Positions 6,876 to 13,360 of a DNA stretch of 15,842 bases are shown here, one piece after another; within the stretch, counting starts at the first letter, position 1; each line of letters begins with the position of its first letter. This DNA is from an uncultured Rhodanobacter sp. (GTDB lineage Bacteria > Pseudomonadota > Gammaproteobacteria > Xanthomonadales > Rhodanobacteraceae): assembly GCA_903827735.1 (NCBI GenBank), contig CAIKJM010000228.1:1-15842 (forward strand), given 5' to 3'. A model generated the notes under the pieces. The model was not told where the DNA came from, searched no databases, and saw nothing but the letters and a program-made list of their open reading frames with translations. The translations under genes and the position numbers were made by a program.

Positions 6876-7298
6876 TCAGGCCAGCGACGCGTCCAGGGTG
6901 ATCGTTGCCTTCAGCACTTTGGACACCGGGCAACCCTGCTTGGTGGCTTCGGCGATCTTTGCGAAAGCGTCGGCGTCGGCGCCGGGAACCTTGGCCTTGC
7001 AGGTTAGGTGCACGGCAGTGATCGAGAAGCCGTCGCCGTCCTTGTCGAGCGTCACCACCGCCTTGGTATCGATGCTGTCGGCGGTGAGGTTGGCCTTGCC
7101 CAGCTCCAGCGACAGCGCCATCGAGTAACAGCCGGCGTGGGCGGCGCCGATCAGCTCTTCTGGATTGGTGCCCGGGCCGTCTTCGAAGCGTGACTTGAAA
7201 CCATAAGGGGCGTCGTGCAGCACGCCGGTTTCGGTCGAGATGGTGCCCTGGCCGCTCTTGATGTCACCGGACCAGTGGGCGGATGCGGATTTCTTCAT
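6876..7298 (-). CDS. osmC: OsmC-type organic hydroperoxide peroxidase
   Basis: A 140-residue protein of the OsmC/Ohr superfamily, OsmC branch by length and sequence. These dimeric cytosolic enzymes reduce organic hydroperoxides with two cysteines, typically recycled through a lipoylated partner. The conserved segments are FKSRFEDGPGTNPEEL (34-49, with Arg37 and Glu47/Glu48), IGAAHAGCYSMALS (50-63, peroxidatic Cys57) and KQGCPVSKVL (120-129, resolving Cys123). The ATG at 7298 has AGGAGA six bases upstream. It is transcribed away from the small acetyltransferase gene, with a 149-base shared upstream region, and ends at a strong terminator. Confidence 0.95.
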   Translation of the reverse strand: MKKSASAHWSGDIKSGQGTISTETGVLHDAPYGFKSRFEDGPGTNPEELIGAAHAGCYSMALSLELGKANLTADSIDTKAVVTLDKDGDGFSITAVHLTCKAKVPGADADAFAKIAEATKQGCPVSKVLKATITLDASLA

Positions 7299-7447
7299 GC
7301 TGCTCTCCTGCGAGGTATTGGCTGGGTGAGGCTAAGGTTGTCAGACCAATCATGCACACCGCGCGAAAGGACCGGCGACGGCACTTAACGCGATGTTTCG
7401 ACCGATCGCACGTATGCTCGAGTTCTACTCGAAGAATGGAGATCTCC

Positions 7448-7735
7448 ATGTCGTTCGACATTCAGCACGACCAGGAAGCGCGGCGCTTCGAAATAATCGT
7501 CGAGGGCAACCACTGTTTGCTCGACTACACCGTGGCCGACGGCGTGACCAGCTGTGTCATGACGATCACGCATACCGAGGTGCCCACCGAAGTCGGCGGC
7601 CGGGGCATCGCTTCTGCGCTGGTGCAGGCGGCGATGGATGCGGCGCGGGAACGAGGCTGGAAGGTGATTCCTGCCTGTTCTTACGCGGACGTCTGGCTAA
7701 GGCGGCATCCCACTGACCAGGACCTGCGCGCCTGA
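7448..7735 (+). CDS. YidJ/GTNAT-like small GNAT N-acetyltransferase
   Basis: A 95-residue protein matching the short single-domain GNAT family (YidJ-like, also found as NATD1 in animals). The acetyl-CoA loop is EVGGRGIASALVQAAMDAAR, residues about 46-65, preceded by the strand CVMTITHTEVP. It continues with WKVIPACSYADVWLRRHP. Substrates of this family are mostly unknown. The ATG at 7448 is preceded by GGAGA five bases upstream; an in-frame ATG at 7436 would add four residues but has no ribosome site. It reads away from osmC. An imperfect palindrome, TCGAG-N5-CTCGA at 7418-7432, lies just before it. Confidence 0.85.
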   Translation: MSFDIQHDQEARRFEIIVEGNHCLLDYTVADGVTSCVMTITHTEVPTEVGGRGIASALVQAAMDAARERGWKVIPACSYADVWLRRHPTDQDLRA

Positions 7736-7881
7736 CGCCGCACCGACGCATGGCCGGCTATGATCGCGCCCGCTGCACGACGGAGTTTCGCCGGATGCGG
7801 CACGCGTGCCGGCGTTGTTTATGATGCCGGGACGCACCACCGCCTTCCGGCGGACAACCTTATTGCTACAGAGTGAGCACG

Positions 7882-8625
7882 ATGTCATCCAAACCCGCAA
7901 AGAAGGCTTCGTCAAAACCGGTATCGACGGCTGCCGCGAGCTCCAAAAAAGCTGACGATCAGAGCACGCATTCGGCCAGGCACGGGTGGCGTCCGCTGCA
8001 CTTCATTCGTGCTCGACCGCGGATGCTTATCGCGCTGGCGATCTTCCTGGTGACCAGCGGTGTGTTGATCGAAAGCGGTGCGCGGATCTCCAACGCAGTT
8101 CTGCTCGGGTTCGATCTTGGAGCCGTTGTGTTTCTCGGTATTCTTGCGCGCATGTTCAACCAATCTCCGCCTACGCGCATGCGCAGGCAGGCGCGCCTTC
8201 AGGACACCGGACGCTGGGGCATTTTGTGGAGCGGTATCGTGCTGTCGTCAGTGGTGCTGGTGGCATTGAGCAACGAGCTGCACGCAGCGAAGTCCGGCGG
8301 CTTGCCCGCGCTGGTGGTCGGCGTGCTTAGCGTGGTGCTGACCTGGCTGTTCCTCAACATCATGTTTGCCATGCATTACGCGCACGGTTTCTACGGCGAC
8401 TACGGCGAAAAACATACGGGGCTGGATTTCCCCGACACGCCCGAGCCGGACTACTGGGATTTCGCGTACTTCGCGATTGTCATCGGCATGACGTTCCAGG
8501 TATCCGACGTGCAGATCACCAGCCGCTATCTGCGTCGCGTCGCGCTTTTGCACAGCATCATCGCGTTCTTCTTCAATGTGTTCATCATCGCGATCACGGT
8601 GAATATCGTGGCGGGACAAAGCTGA
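7882..8625 (+). CDS. DUF1345 family inner-membrane protein
   Basis: A 247-residue protein with a Lys/Ser/Ala-rich cytoplasmic-looking N-terminus (about 1-35) and then five or six hydrophobic helices (about 48-65, 69-89, 112-131, 142-167, 195-210, 220-243). The segment GLDFPDTPEPDYWDFAYF (180-197) followed by VIGMTFQVSDVQITSR (200-215) is the signature of DUF1345. Its function is not established. The start is either ATG 7882 or GTG 7873; GAGTGAGC just upstream gives a mediocre ribosome site for the ATG. Translation ends 120 bases before the MXKDX gene, which has its own promoter. Confidence 0.88.
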   Translation: MSSKPAKKASSKPVSTAAASSKKADDQSTHSARHGWRPLHFIRARPRMLIALAIFLVTSGVLIESGARISNAVLLGFDLGAVVFLGILARMFNQSPPTRMRRQARLQDTGRWGILWSGIVLSSVVLVALSNELHAAKSGGLPALVVGVLSVVLTWLFLNIMFAMHYAHGFYGDYGEKHTGLDFPDTPEPDYWDFAYFAIVIGMTFQVSDVQITSRYLRRVALLHSIIAFFFNVFIIAITVNIVAGQS

Positions 8626-8663
8626 GGCAGTCATTCGGCATCTAAAAAACTTTCGGCGGCGAA

Positions 8664-8689
8664 GTAACCGTGTGGGGGCGATCGGCGAA
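8664..8689 (+). promoter_or_regulatory. ECF sigma-F-like promoter of the MXKDX gene
   Basis: GTAACC at 8664-8669 and CGAA at 8686-8689 are separated by exactly 16 bases. This equals the GTAACC-N16-CGAA element described for the Caulobacter crescentus ECF factor SigF and its relatives. Transcription would begin around 8696, immediately before a perfect inverted repeat. No sigma factor gene is in this window. The match is read directly; assignment to a SigF-type regulator is inference. Confidence 0.65.
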
Positions 8690-8696
8690 TAAGGTT

Positions 8697-8722
8697 ATGG
8701 AGACATAAGAAAACGTCTCCAT
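8697..8722 (+). repeat. Perfect 8-bp inverted repeat at the predicted 5' end of the MXKDX mRNA
   Basis: ATGGAGAC (8697-8704) and GTCTCCAT (8715-8722) are perfect complements around the loop ATAAGAAAAC. With initiation predicted near 8696, the RNA would start with this hairpin, a form known to protect mRNAs from 5' decay. It could instead be a protein-binding operator. Confidence 0.6.
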
Positions 8723-8745
8723 CCCTCTTACTCAAGGACACTCCC

Positions 8746-9027
8746 ATGAACGTACGTCTTGCAAGCCTTCTTGTTGCCGCGATGACCTGCGGTTTTGCCG
8801 CGACCACCGCTTTTGCACAGGATTCGATGGCGCACAGCTCTAGCTCGGCCATGTCGCATGATGCGATGAAGGGTGACGCCATGAAGGGCGACTCCATGAA
8901 GCATGATTCGATGAAGCACGATTCGATGAAAAAGGGCGATTCGATGAAGCACGATTCCATGTCGCACGACGCCATGAAGGGTGATTCGATGAAGGGTCCC
9001 GCCAGCGGCAGCAGCTCGGGCCACTGA
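8746..9027 (+). CDS. Secreted pentapeptide MXKDX-repeat protein (Met/His/Asp-rich)
   Basis: A 93-residue protein with a type I signal peptide (NVR..., hydrophobic core 5-23, cleavage expected after AFA at residue 24). The mature chain has nine five-residue units of the form (K/S)(H/G)D(A/S)M at 37-61 and 63-82, with one extra Lys at 62. It has about 11 Met, 7 His and no Cys after cleavage, and ends in a Ser/Gly tail. This is the pentapeptide MXKDX repeat family. The Met/His/Asp pattern suggests periplasmic metal binding, copper most likely, which is inference. AAGGA at 8734-8738 lies seven bases before the ATG. An ECF-type promoter and a 5' hairpin precede it. No DUF692/DUF2063 bufferin partners are adjacent. 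Confidence 0.9.
   Translation: MNVRLASLLVAAMTCGFAATTAFAQDSMAHSSSSAMSHDAMKGDAMKGDSMKHDSMKHDSMKKGDSMKHDSMSHDAMKGDSMKGPASGSSSGH
8854..8991 (+). repeat. 15-base tandem repeat tract inside the MXKDX gene
   Basis: Nine imperfect 15-base units, for example GATTCGATGAAGCAC, encode the pentapeptides, with one three-base insertion (AAA/AAG) between units five and six. Wobble differences between copies (GAC/GAT, TCC/TCG) show that the tract is not newly amplified. Copy number could vary between strains through slippage. Confidence 0.85.
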
Positions 9028-9043
9028 GCATCGGCTAGGTGTT

Positions 9044-9080
9044 TTGCGAAGGGCGTCGCGAACGCGACGCGCCTTCGCAA
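9044..9080. terminator. Long hairpin after the MXKDX gene, without a T run
   Basis: TTGCGAAGG (9044-9052) pairs with CCTTCGCAA (9072-9080). Past a one-base bulge, GCGTCGC (9053-9059) pairs with GCGACGC (9064-9070), closing a four-base loop. That makes 16 pairs in all. No T run follows on either strand, so it is either a Rho-assisted or processing stem protecting the 3' end, or a protein site. Confidence 0.55.
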
Positions 9081-9139
9081 TGTGCTGGACTATCGGGCGT
9101 TACACGTCCGACGACGGATGATTCGTTCTGCATAATTGG

Positions 9140-10237
9140 ATGGTCTTCTATCGCAGGCCGCTCGCATTGCATAACTCGCTTGTTCGCGCGCTGGGTATTC
9201 AGTACCCGCTGATTCAGGCTCCGATGGCGGGTTCCACCACGCCGGAGCTCGTCGCGGCCGTATCGAATGCCGGTGGACTGGGGTCGCTTGGCGCGGGTTA
9301 TCTGGAACCGCAGGCGATGCTGGATCAGACGGCGCACATCCGACGGCTGACCGATCGACCGTATGCCATCGGTTTGTTCGTTCTGCCGGACGAGTTCGCT
9401 GTCGATATGGCAGCCGTGAACAAGGCGCGCGAGCAGCTCGATGCGCTGATGGAGCGCGAGGGTCTCGCGGTACGCACGCGTCTGCCGGAGCGCTGGGCGC
9501 CACGATTTTCTGATCAGCTGGCAGCGCTGTGCGAAGCGCGGCCCGCGGTGGCGATTTTTGCCTTCGGGCTGATCGACGCCGATCAGGTACGGCAGCTTAA
9601 AAGGCTTCATATCATCGTGGTCGGCACGGCGACGACGGTGGCGGAGGCTCGCGCCTGGACGGAGCTCGGTGCCGATGCGGTGAGCCTTCAGGGTGCCGAA
9701 GCCGGCGGCCATCGCGGCACGTTTCTGCACGATGCAGACGACGCGATGATCGGCCTGTTCGCTCTGCTGCCACTGGTGGTGCGCGCGATCAGCGTTCCGG
9801 TGATCGCAGCCGGCGGAATCATGGACGGTGGCGGCATGCTCGCCGCGGAAATTCTCGGGGCGTCGGCCAGCCAGCTGGGAACCGCGTTTCTGGGCTGCCC
9901 GGAAAGCTCGGCCGCCGAGGCATGGAAGCAGGATCTGCCGCAAGCCGAAGAACATCGCGTCACCACCATACGCAGTTTTTCCGGCCGTGCCGCGCGCGGT
10001 TTGCGCAATCGCTATGTAGAGGCGATGGAACCTGGCGCGTCGAATCTGCCGGCATACCCCGTCCTGAACGCGCTTACCGCACCACTGCGCCGCGCCGCTG
10101 CAGAGGCGGGCAGGGGCGATCTGCTGTCGGAATGGTGCGGGCAGGCGGCAACGCTGGTGCGGCCCATGCCGGCCGCACAGCTGGTTGGCGTCCTGATGAA
10201 CGAATACCGGGCAGCCAGGCGTTCCCTGGCCGTTTGA
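9140..10237 (+). CDS. Nitronate monooxygenase (2-nitropropane dioxygenase family)
   Basis: A 365-residue FMN-dependent TIM-barrel enzyme expected to oxidise propionate-3-nitronate or other alkyl nitronates. Class I motifs: YPLIQAPMAG (22-31), SNAGGLGSLGAGYL (42-55), the catalytic GAEAGGHRGTF with His191, VPVIAAGGIMDG (219-230), LGTAFLGCPES (246-256) and SFSGRAARGLRN (279-290). The start is unsure. ATG 9140 has no ribosome site and adds ~10 residues before the usual N-terminus. CATAAT at 9131-9136 resembles a -10 box, which would put transcription start inside this extension, and a TTG at 9167 has GCAGG nine bases upstream. Housekeeping rsfS follows 74 bases later. It may detoxify nitro compounds. 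Confidence 0.92.
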   Translation: MVFYRRPLALHNSLVRALGIQYPLIQAPMAGSTTPELVAAVSNAGGLGSLGAGYLEPQAMLDQTAHIRRLTDRPYAIGLFVLPDEFAVDMAAVNKAREQLDALMEREGLAVRTRLPERWAPRFSDQLAALCEARPAVAIFAFGLIDADQVRQLKRLHIIVVGTATTVAEARAWTELGADAVSLQGAEAGGHRGTFLHDADDAMIGLFALLPLVVRAISVPVIAAGGIMDGGGMLAAEILGASASQLGTAFLGCPESSAAEAWKQDLPQAEEHRVTTIRSFSGRAARGLRNRYVEAMEPGASNLPAYPVLNALTAPLRRAAAEAGRGDLLSEWCGQAATLVRPMPAAQLVGVLMNEYRAARRSLAV

Positions 10238-10254
10238 CCTGCCGCCGGGGCAGG
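10238..10254 (+). terminator. GC hairpin just after the nitronate monooxygenase stop
   Basis: CCTGCC (10238-10243) pairs with GGCAGG (10249-10254) around a five-base loop. No T run follows, so it is at best a weak or Rho-assisted terminator. TATACT at 10260-10265, immediately downstream, is a good -10 box for rsfS but lacks a properly spaced -35. Confidence 0.4.
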
Positions 10255-10311
10255 CCGGTTATACTGCGCCCGCGCCATTCCGCGCGGTTATCTGTATCGA
10301 GGCTCCCCCTC

Positions 10312-10698
10312 TTGAGTACTGCCCGTACCAACAAGGCTGTCACCACGGCCACTCTGCGCAAGTCGGTGATCGACGCGCTGGAAGAATTGAAGGCCAAGGA
10401 CGTGCGCGAAATCGACGTTCGTGGCAAGACCTCCATCGCCGATCTGCTGGTCATCGCGTCCGGCACCTCGGCTCGCCACGTCAAGTCCATCGCCAACGAA
10501 GTCACCAAGTTCGCCAAGCAGGCGGGCGTTGCGCCGCTGGGCGTCGAGGGCGAAGTCGAAGGTGAGTGGGTGCTGGTCGATCTGGGCGACGTTATCGTCC
10601 ACGTGATGCTGCCGCGCATTCGCGAGTTCTACGGCCTCGAGCGCCTGTGGACCGTGGGCGATCACGGCCACGACTTCGACGCCGCGCAAGCTGGGTGA
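10312..10698 (+). CDS. rsfS: Ribosome silencing factor RsfS (Iojap/YbeB family)
   Basis: A 128-residue protein that binds ribosomal protein uL14 on the large subunit and blocks joining with the small subunit when nutrients are scarce. Family marks: VIDALEELKAKDVREIDV, GKTSIADLLVIASGTSARHVKSIA (split across about 41-64), GVEGEVEGEWVLVDLGDVIVHVM and REFYGLERLW near the C-terminus. The start is a TTG at 10312 with GAGG about nine bases upstream (10299-10302); no ATG or GTG is suitably placed. It is followed after 157 bases by rlmH and then maf, a common proteobacterial order, but nadD, which usually precedes it, is replaced by nitronate monooxygenase here. Confidence 0.92.
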   Translation: MSTARTNKAVTTATLRKSVIDALEELKAKDVREIDVRGKTSIADLLVIASGTSARHVKSIANEVTKFAKQAGVAPLGVEGEVEGEWVLVDLGDVIVHVMLPRIREFYGLERLWTVGDHGHDFDAAQAG

Positions 10699-10775
10699 TG
10701 TCCATGTGGGGCGCGATGCCATATTGGCCCCTCACTTCAATCGTCGGCAATCGCTCCGCGCACTGTTCTATCTCC

Positions 10776-10815
10776 TGCATCCATGCAGTCGTCTCTCCGG
10801 CGGGGAGAGGATGCA
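10776..10815 (+). other. Nested inverted repeats in the rsfS-rlmH gap
   Basis: CTCTCC (10793-10798) pairs with GGAGAG (10804-10809) around GGCGG, and outside it TGCATC (10776-10781) pairs with GATGCA (10810-10815), leaving an 11-base bulge on one side. It lies 40 bases before the rlmH start in a 157-base gap, unusually wide for this normally tight gene pair. Role unknown. Confidence 0.4.
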
Positions 10816-10855
10816 AACGAAGCGCCGTCCGCCGTTCATCTGATGGAAATCCAAC

Positions 10856-11326
10856 ATGCGCGCCCGCCTGATCGCTGTGGGCGAACGCATGCCCGGCTGG
10901 GTGGCGGAAGGCTTTGCCGAATACCGCAAGCGCCTCTCGCACGATCTGCCGCTGGAACTGATCGAACTCAAGCCCGGCACGCGCGGCAAGGGCCGTGACG
11001 ATGCCCGCGCCATGCAGGATGAGGGCGCTGCCATCCTTGCCGCGCTGCCGCGCGACACGCACGTGATCGCTCTCGACGGCCGCGGCAAGGCCTGGTCCAG
11101 CGAAGAACTCGCCGACCAGCTGGCGCGCTGGCGCATGAGCGGGCGTGATCTGGCCTTTCTTATCGGTGGCCCCGACGGGCACGCGCCCGAGGCGCTGGCG
11201 CGGGCCGAACAAAGCTGGTCGCTGGGACCGCTGACGCTGCCGCATATGCTGGTGCGTCTGGTCGTGGCCGAGCAGCTGTATCGGGCGACTACGCTGCTAG
11301 CCGGGCATCCGTATCACCGGGCTTAG
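10856..11326 (+). CDS. rlmH: 23S rRNA (pseudouridine1915-N3)-methyltransferase RlmH
   Basis: A 156-residue SPOUT-class methyltransferase that methylates pseudouridine 1915 in helix 69 of 23S rRNA using S-adenosylmethionine. The length is standard for the family. The trefoil-knot cofactor site is seen as LIGGPDGH (101-108), and the C-terminus LTLPHMLVRLVVAEQLYRATTLLAGHPYHR carries the conserved HPYHR end. The N-terminus MRARLIAVGERMPGWV is typical. ATG 10856 has only a weak GGAAA upstream. It lies between rsfS and maf. Confidence 0.96.
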   Translation: MRARLIAVGERMPGWVAEGFAEYRKRLSHDLPLELIELKPGTRGKGRDDARAMQDEGAAILAALPRDTHVIALDGRGKAWSSEELADQLARWRMSGRDLAFLIGGPDGHAPEALARAEQSWSLGPLTLPHMLVRLVVAEQLYRATTLLAGHPYHRA

Positions 11327-11395
11327 CGCTGCCGACACCGCCCCGCGCCATCGCTGCCGTTATGCTCACGGCTCGACCCTTTCGCCGGACCGTTC

Positions 11396-11965
11396 ATGCT
11401 TTATCTCGCCTCGCAATCACCGCGCCGTCGCCAGCTGCTGGAGCAGTTGGGCGCCGATTTCGCCGTGATCGACGTCGACGTGCCCGAACAGCGGGAAACG
11501 AGCGAATCCCCGCAGGATTACGTCAGTCGAGTAGCGCGTGAAAAAGCTCGCGCCGGCTTGGAGGCTCTCGGCGGCTTACCGGACGCGCAGGTGCTGGGCG
11601 CGGACACCGAAGTCGTGCTCGACGATGAAGTATTCGGCAAGCCTCGCGATGCCGAGGATGCCGCTGCCATGCTGCGGCGCCTCTCCGGCAGAACCCACGC
11701 GGTGATTTCCGCGGTGTGGTTGGTTGGTGTCGATCAAGAGCGGTCTGAAACCAGCGTGTCGCAGGTTCGCTTCGCAACGCTGGACGAGGCGACCATCGCG
11801 GCCTATGTCGCCACCGGCGAGCCGTTCGGCAAGGCGGGCGCGTATGCCATTCAGGGCCGCGGCGCGACGCTGATCGAGCATCTGGAAGGCAGCTATTCCG
11901 GTGTGATGGGCCTGCCGGTTTTTGAGACGGCGCGGTTGCTGCGAGGCTTCAACGCGGTGTTTTAG
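11396..11965 (+). CDS. maf: Maf family nucleoside triphosphate pyrophosphatase (YhdE-like)
   Basis: A 189-residue housecleaning enzyme that hydrolyses non-canonical or excess nucleoside triphosphates to monophosphates; by similarity to E. coli YhdE, dTTP and UTP are the likely substrates. Motifs: LASQSPRRRQLL (4-15), REKARAGL (48-55), LGADTEVV (67-74, with the catalytic Asp70), FGKPRDAEDAAAMLRRLSGRTHAV (79-102), and GEPFGKAGAYAIQG (141-154). It ends VMGLPVFETARLLRGFN. No clear ribosome site precedes ATG 11396; TATGCT at 11361-11366 could be a -10 box for a separate promoter. The rng gene that often follows is absent; the next gene is convergent after 23 bases. Confidence 0.94.
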   Translation: MLYLASQSPRRRQLLEQLGADFAVIDVDVPEQRETSESPQDYVSRVAREKARAGLEALGGLPDAQVLGADTEVVLDDEVFGKPRDAEDAAAMLRRLSGRTHAVISAVWLVGVDQERSETSVSQVRFATLDEATIAAYVATGEPFGKAGAYAIQGRGATLIEHLEGSYSGVMGLPVFETARLLRGFNAVF

Positions 11966-11988
11966 TGATGGGGTTCTGCTCGTCGGAA

Positions 11989-12810
11989 TCAGGCGGAGAC
12001 GGCCGCTGCAAACCATGCCGCAACCGCCAGCAGATTGTTGACGCCATGCGCCAGCACCGAAGGCCAAAGCGATCCGGTGCGCAGGCGCAACCATGCCAGG
12101 ACACTGGCTAGCAGCATCAAATCCGGCAGCGCGTACCATTGCCATTGCATGCTGGGCAGGTGGGACACGGCGAAAAGCAGCGAGCTGATGGACACGCTCC
12201 AACCGATGCGCCATCGCTTCGTCAGTGCCGACAACAGCACGCCGCGAAACAGGATCTCTTCGACCAGCGGACCGACGCTCGTCACCACAATGACCAGCGC
12301 GAGGCGTAGCCCCAGCGGCGTGTGCACGCCGAGATTCTGGACGTCCTGAGTTACGGTCCGGCCGTTAGCCAGCAGCGACGTCAGCAACCCGCCTAACAGC
12401 GGCGCGGCCACGCCAACAGCAATGGCCAACGCGAAGAACGCCGGATTCGCCGGCAACAGCATGCCTAAACCCGGCGGCCGCGCCATTGACCACAGCGCGG
12501 GCCACTTCCGGCGAACCAGTGCTACCACCACTACGGCCGCCAGCCCCAGCGTCAGCATCACTACGGTTGCGGGCATGCCTGGCTCTTCCAGCATCGTGCG
12601 AATTCCCGCGCCGACGGGGTGGACGCCACCATCGATCTTCACGAACCCGCTAGCGACGGCCATGAGCAGCGCAATGAGACCGCTAGAAACGGCCTGCAGC
12701 AGGAAATACAGCACGATCAGACCGATCGCCGCGGACAGGCCGGGCGGATCGATCCAGTTTGACCGATCCGGCGATGGCGGGATCGGTCTACTCGTGGAAA
12801 AGACGCTCAT
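11989..12810 (-). CDS. CPBP-family intramembrane metalloprotease
   Basis: A 273-residue integral membrane protein of the CPBP (CAAX protease/bacteriocin-processing, Abi) family with about seven or eight hydrophobic segments. All three metal/catalytic motifs are intact: EExxxR as VEEILFR (183-189), FxxxH as FAVSH (213-217) and HxxxN as HGVNN (255-259). Prokaryotic substrates are mostly unknown; no bacteriocin or prenylation gene is nearby, so no role is assigned. The ATG at 12810 lacks a clear ribosome site. It lies 33 bases downstream of the MAPEG gene on the same strand, suggesting co-transcription, and its end converges on maf. Confidence 0.92.
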   Translation of the reverse strand: MSVFSTSRPIPPSPDRSNWIDPPGLSAAIGLIVLYFLLQAVSSGLIALLMAVASGFVKIDGGVHPVGAGIRTMLEEPGMPATVVMLTLGLAAVVVVALVRRKWPALWSMARPPGLGMLLPANPAFFALAIAVGVAAPLLGGLLTSLLANGRTVTQDVQNLGVHTPLGLRLALVIVVTSVGPLVEEILFRGVLLSALTKRWRIGWSVSISSLLFAVSHLPSMQWQWYALPDLMLLASVLAWLRLRTGSLWPSVLAHGVNNLLAVAAWFAAAVSA

Positions 12811-12843
12811 CGAAGGCCGCCGTTTAGCACGGCGTAACGCGCC

Positions 12844-13239
12844 TCAGCCGATCATCATCGCCCGCGCGATGCCAATGCCGGCCATGAGCACCAGCGCCGC
12901 CCAGGCCAGCATGCTCACGATAAAGCCCCCGCCGCGGTTGGCCGGGTCCTTCAGATAGGCGAAGGCATACCACGCGCGTCCAACCAGCCAGACCAGTCCA
13001 GCCGCGCCGGCCCACAGTCCGCCAAATCCGTGCGTTGCCGCCAGCCATAGCGCCGGCAGAAACATCACGGTGTTCTCGATGGTGTTCATCTGCACGCGGT
13101 AAGCGCGCTCGAAGCCGGGGTGTCCGCTGATCGCCGGTGCCTTGATGTCGTACTTTCCGCGCGCTTTGCCGGTGACGAACATGGTGCCGAACAGCAGCAG
13201 GACGGTCAGCAGGGTTACCAGTGCGGGCAGTTCGATCAT
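12844..13239 (-). CDS. MAPEG family membrane protein
   Basis: A 131-residue protein with four hydrophobic helices, the fold of the MAPEG family (membrane-associated proteins in eicosanoid and glutathione metabolism). Family marks are GHPGFERAYRVQMNTIENTV (39-58, with the conserved Arg and Glu-Asn of the glutathione site) and GRAWYAFAYLKDPANRGGGF (86-105). Bacterial members may conjugate glutathione to hydrophobic electrophiles; this is family knowledge and not proof. ATG 13239 has only GAG at a loose distance upstream. Divergent from the YpfJ-type peptidase gene, 121 bases apart, probably first in a pair with the CPBP protease. Confidence 0.88.
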   Translation of the reverse strand: MIELPALVTLLTVLLLFGTMFVTGKARGKYDIKAPAISGHPGFERAYRVQMNTIENTVMFLPALWLAATHGFGGLWAGAAGLVWLVGRAWYAFAYLKDPANRGGGFIVSMLAWAALVLMAGIGIARAMMIG

Positions 13240-13360
13240 GGTCGCGACTCGTGAGGTAAACCCCCACTGTAACCGCAGTGCCTGCGTGGCGCTAACGGCC
13301 GCAAGAAGTTATTGTCAGCGCCCTGGATCGCGCGGCGATGCATCAGTCACGGGGTAGCGT

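Noticed and set aside
7338..7349. TTGTCAGACCAA between osmC and the acetyltransferase, like a GntR-family operator
   Set aside because: The half-sites match only partly, and no GntR regulator gene is nearby.
8854..8991. Short regularly spaced repeats resembling a CRISPR array
   Set aside because: The 15-base units are contiguous, in frame and encode pentapeptides; there are no unique spacers and no cas genes.
10234..10265. TTGACC and TATACT as an rsfS promoter
   Set aside because: The spacer is 20 bases, too long for a sigma-70 promoter, and the -35 overlaps the preceding stop codon. The -10 alone is mentioned with the neighbouring hairpin.
11989..13239. CPBP protease plus MAPEG as a bacteriocin immunity or phage-exclusion pair
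   Set aside because: No bacteriocin, toxin or defence gene is next to them, and both families have ordinary housekeeping members.
13269..13294. A second GTAACC that could be an ECF -35 element
   Set aside because: After 16 bases the sequence is GCTA and not CGAA, so the -10 half is missing.
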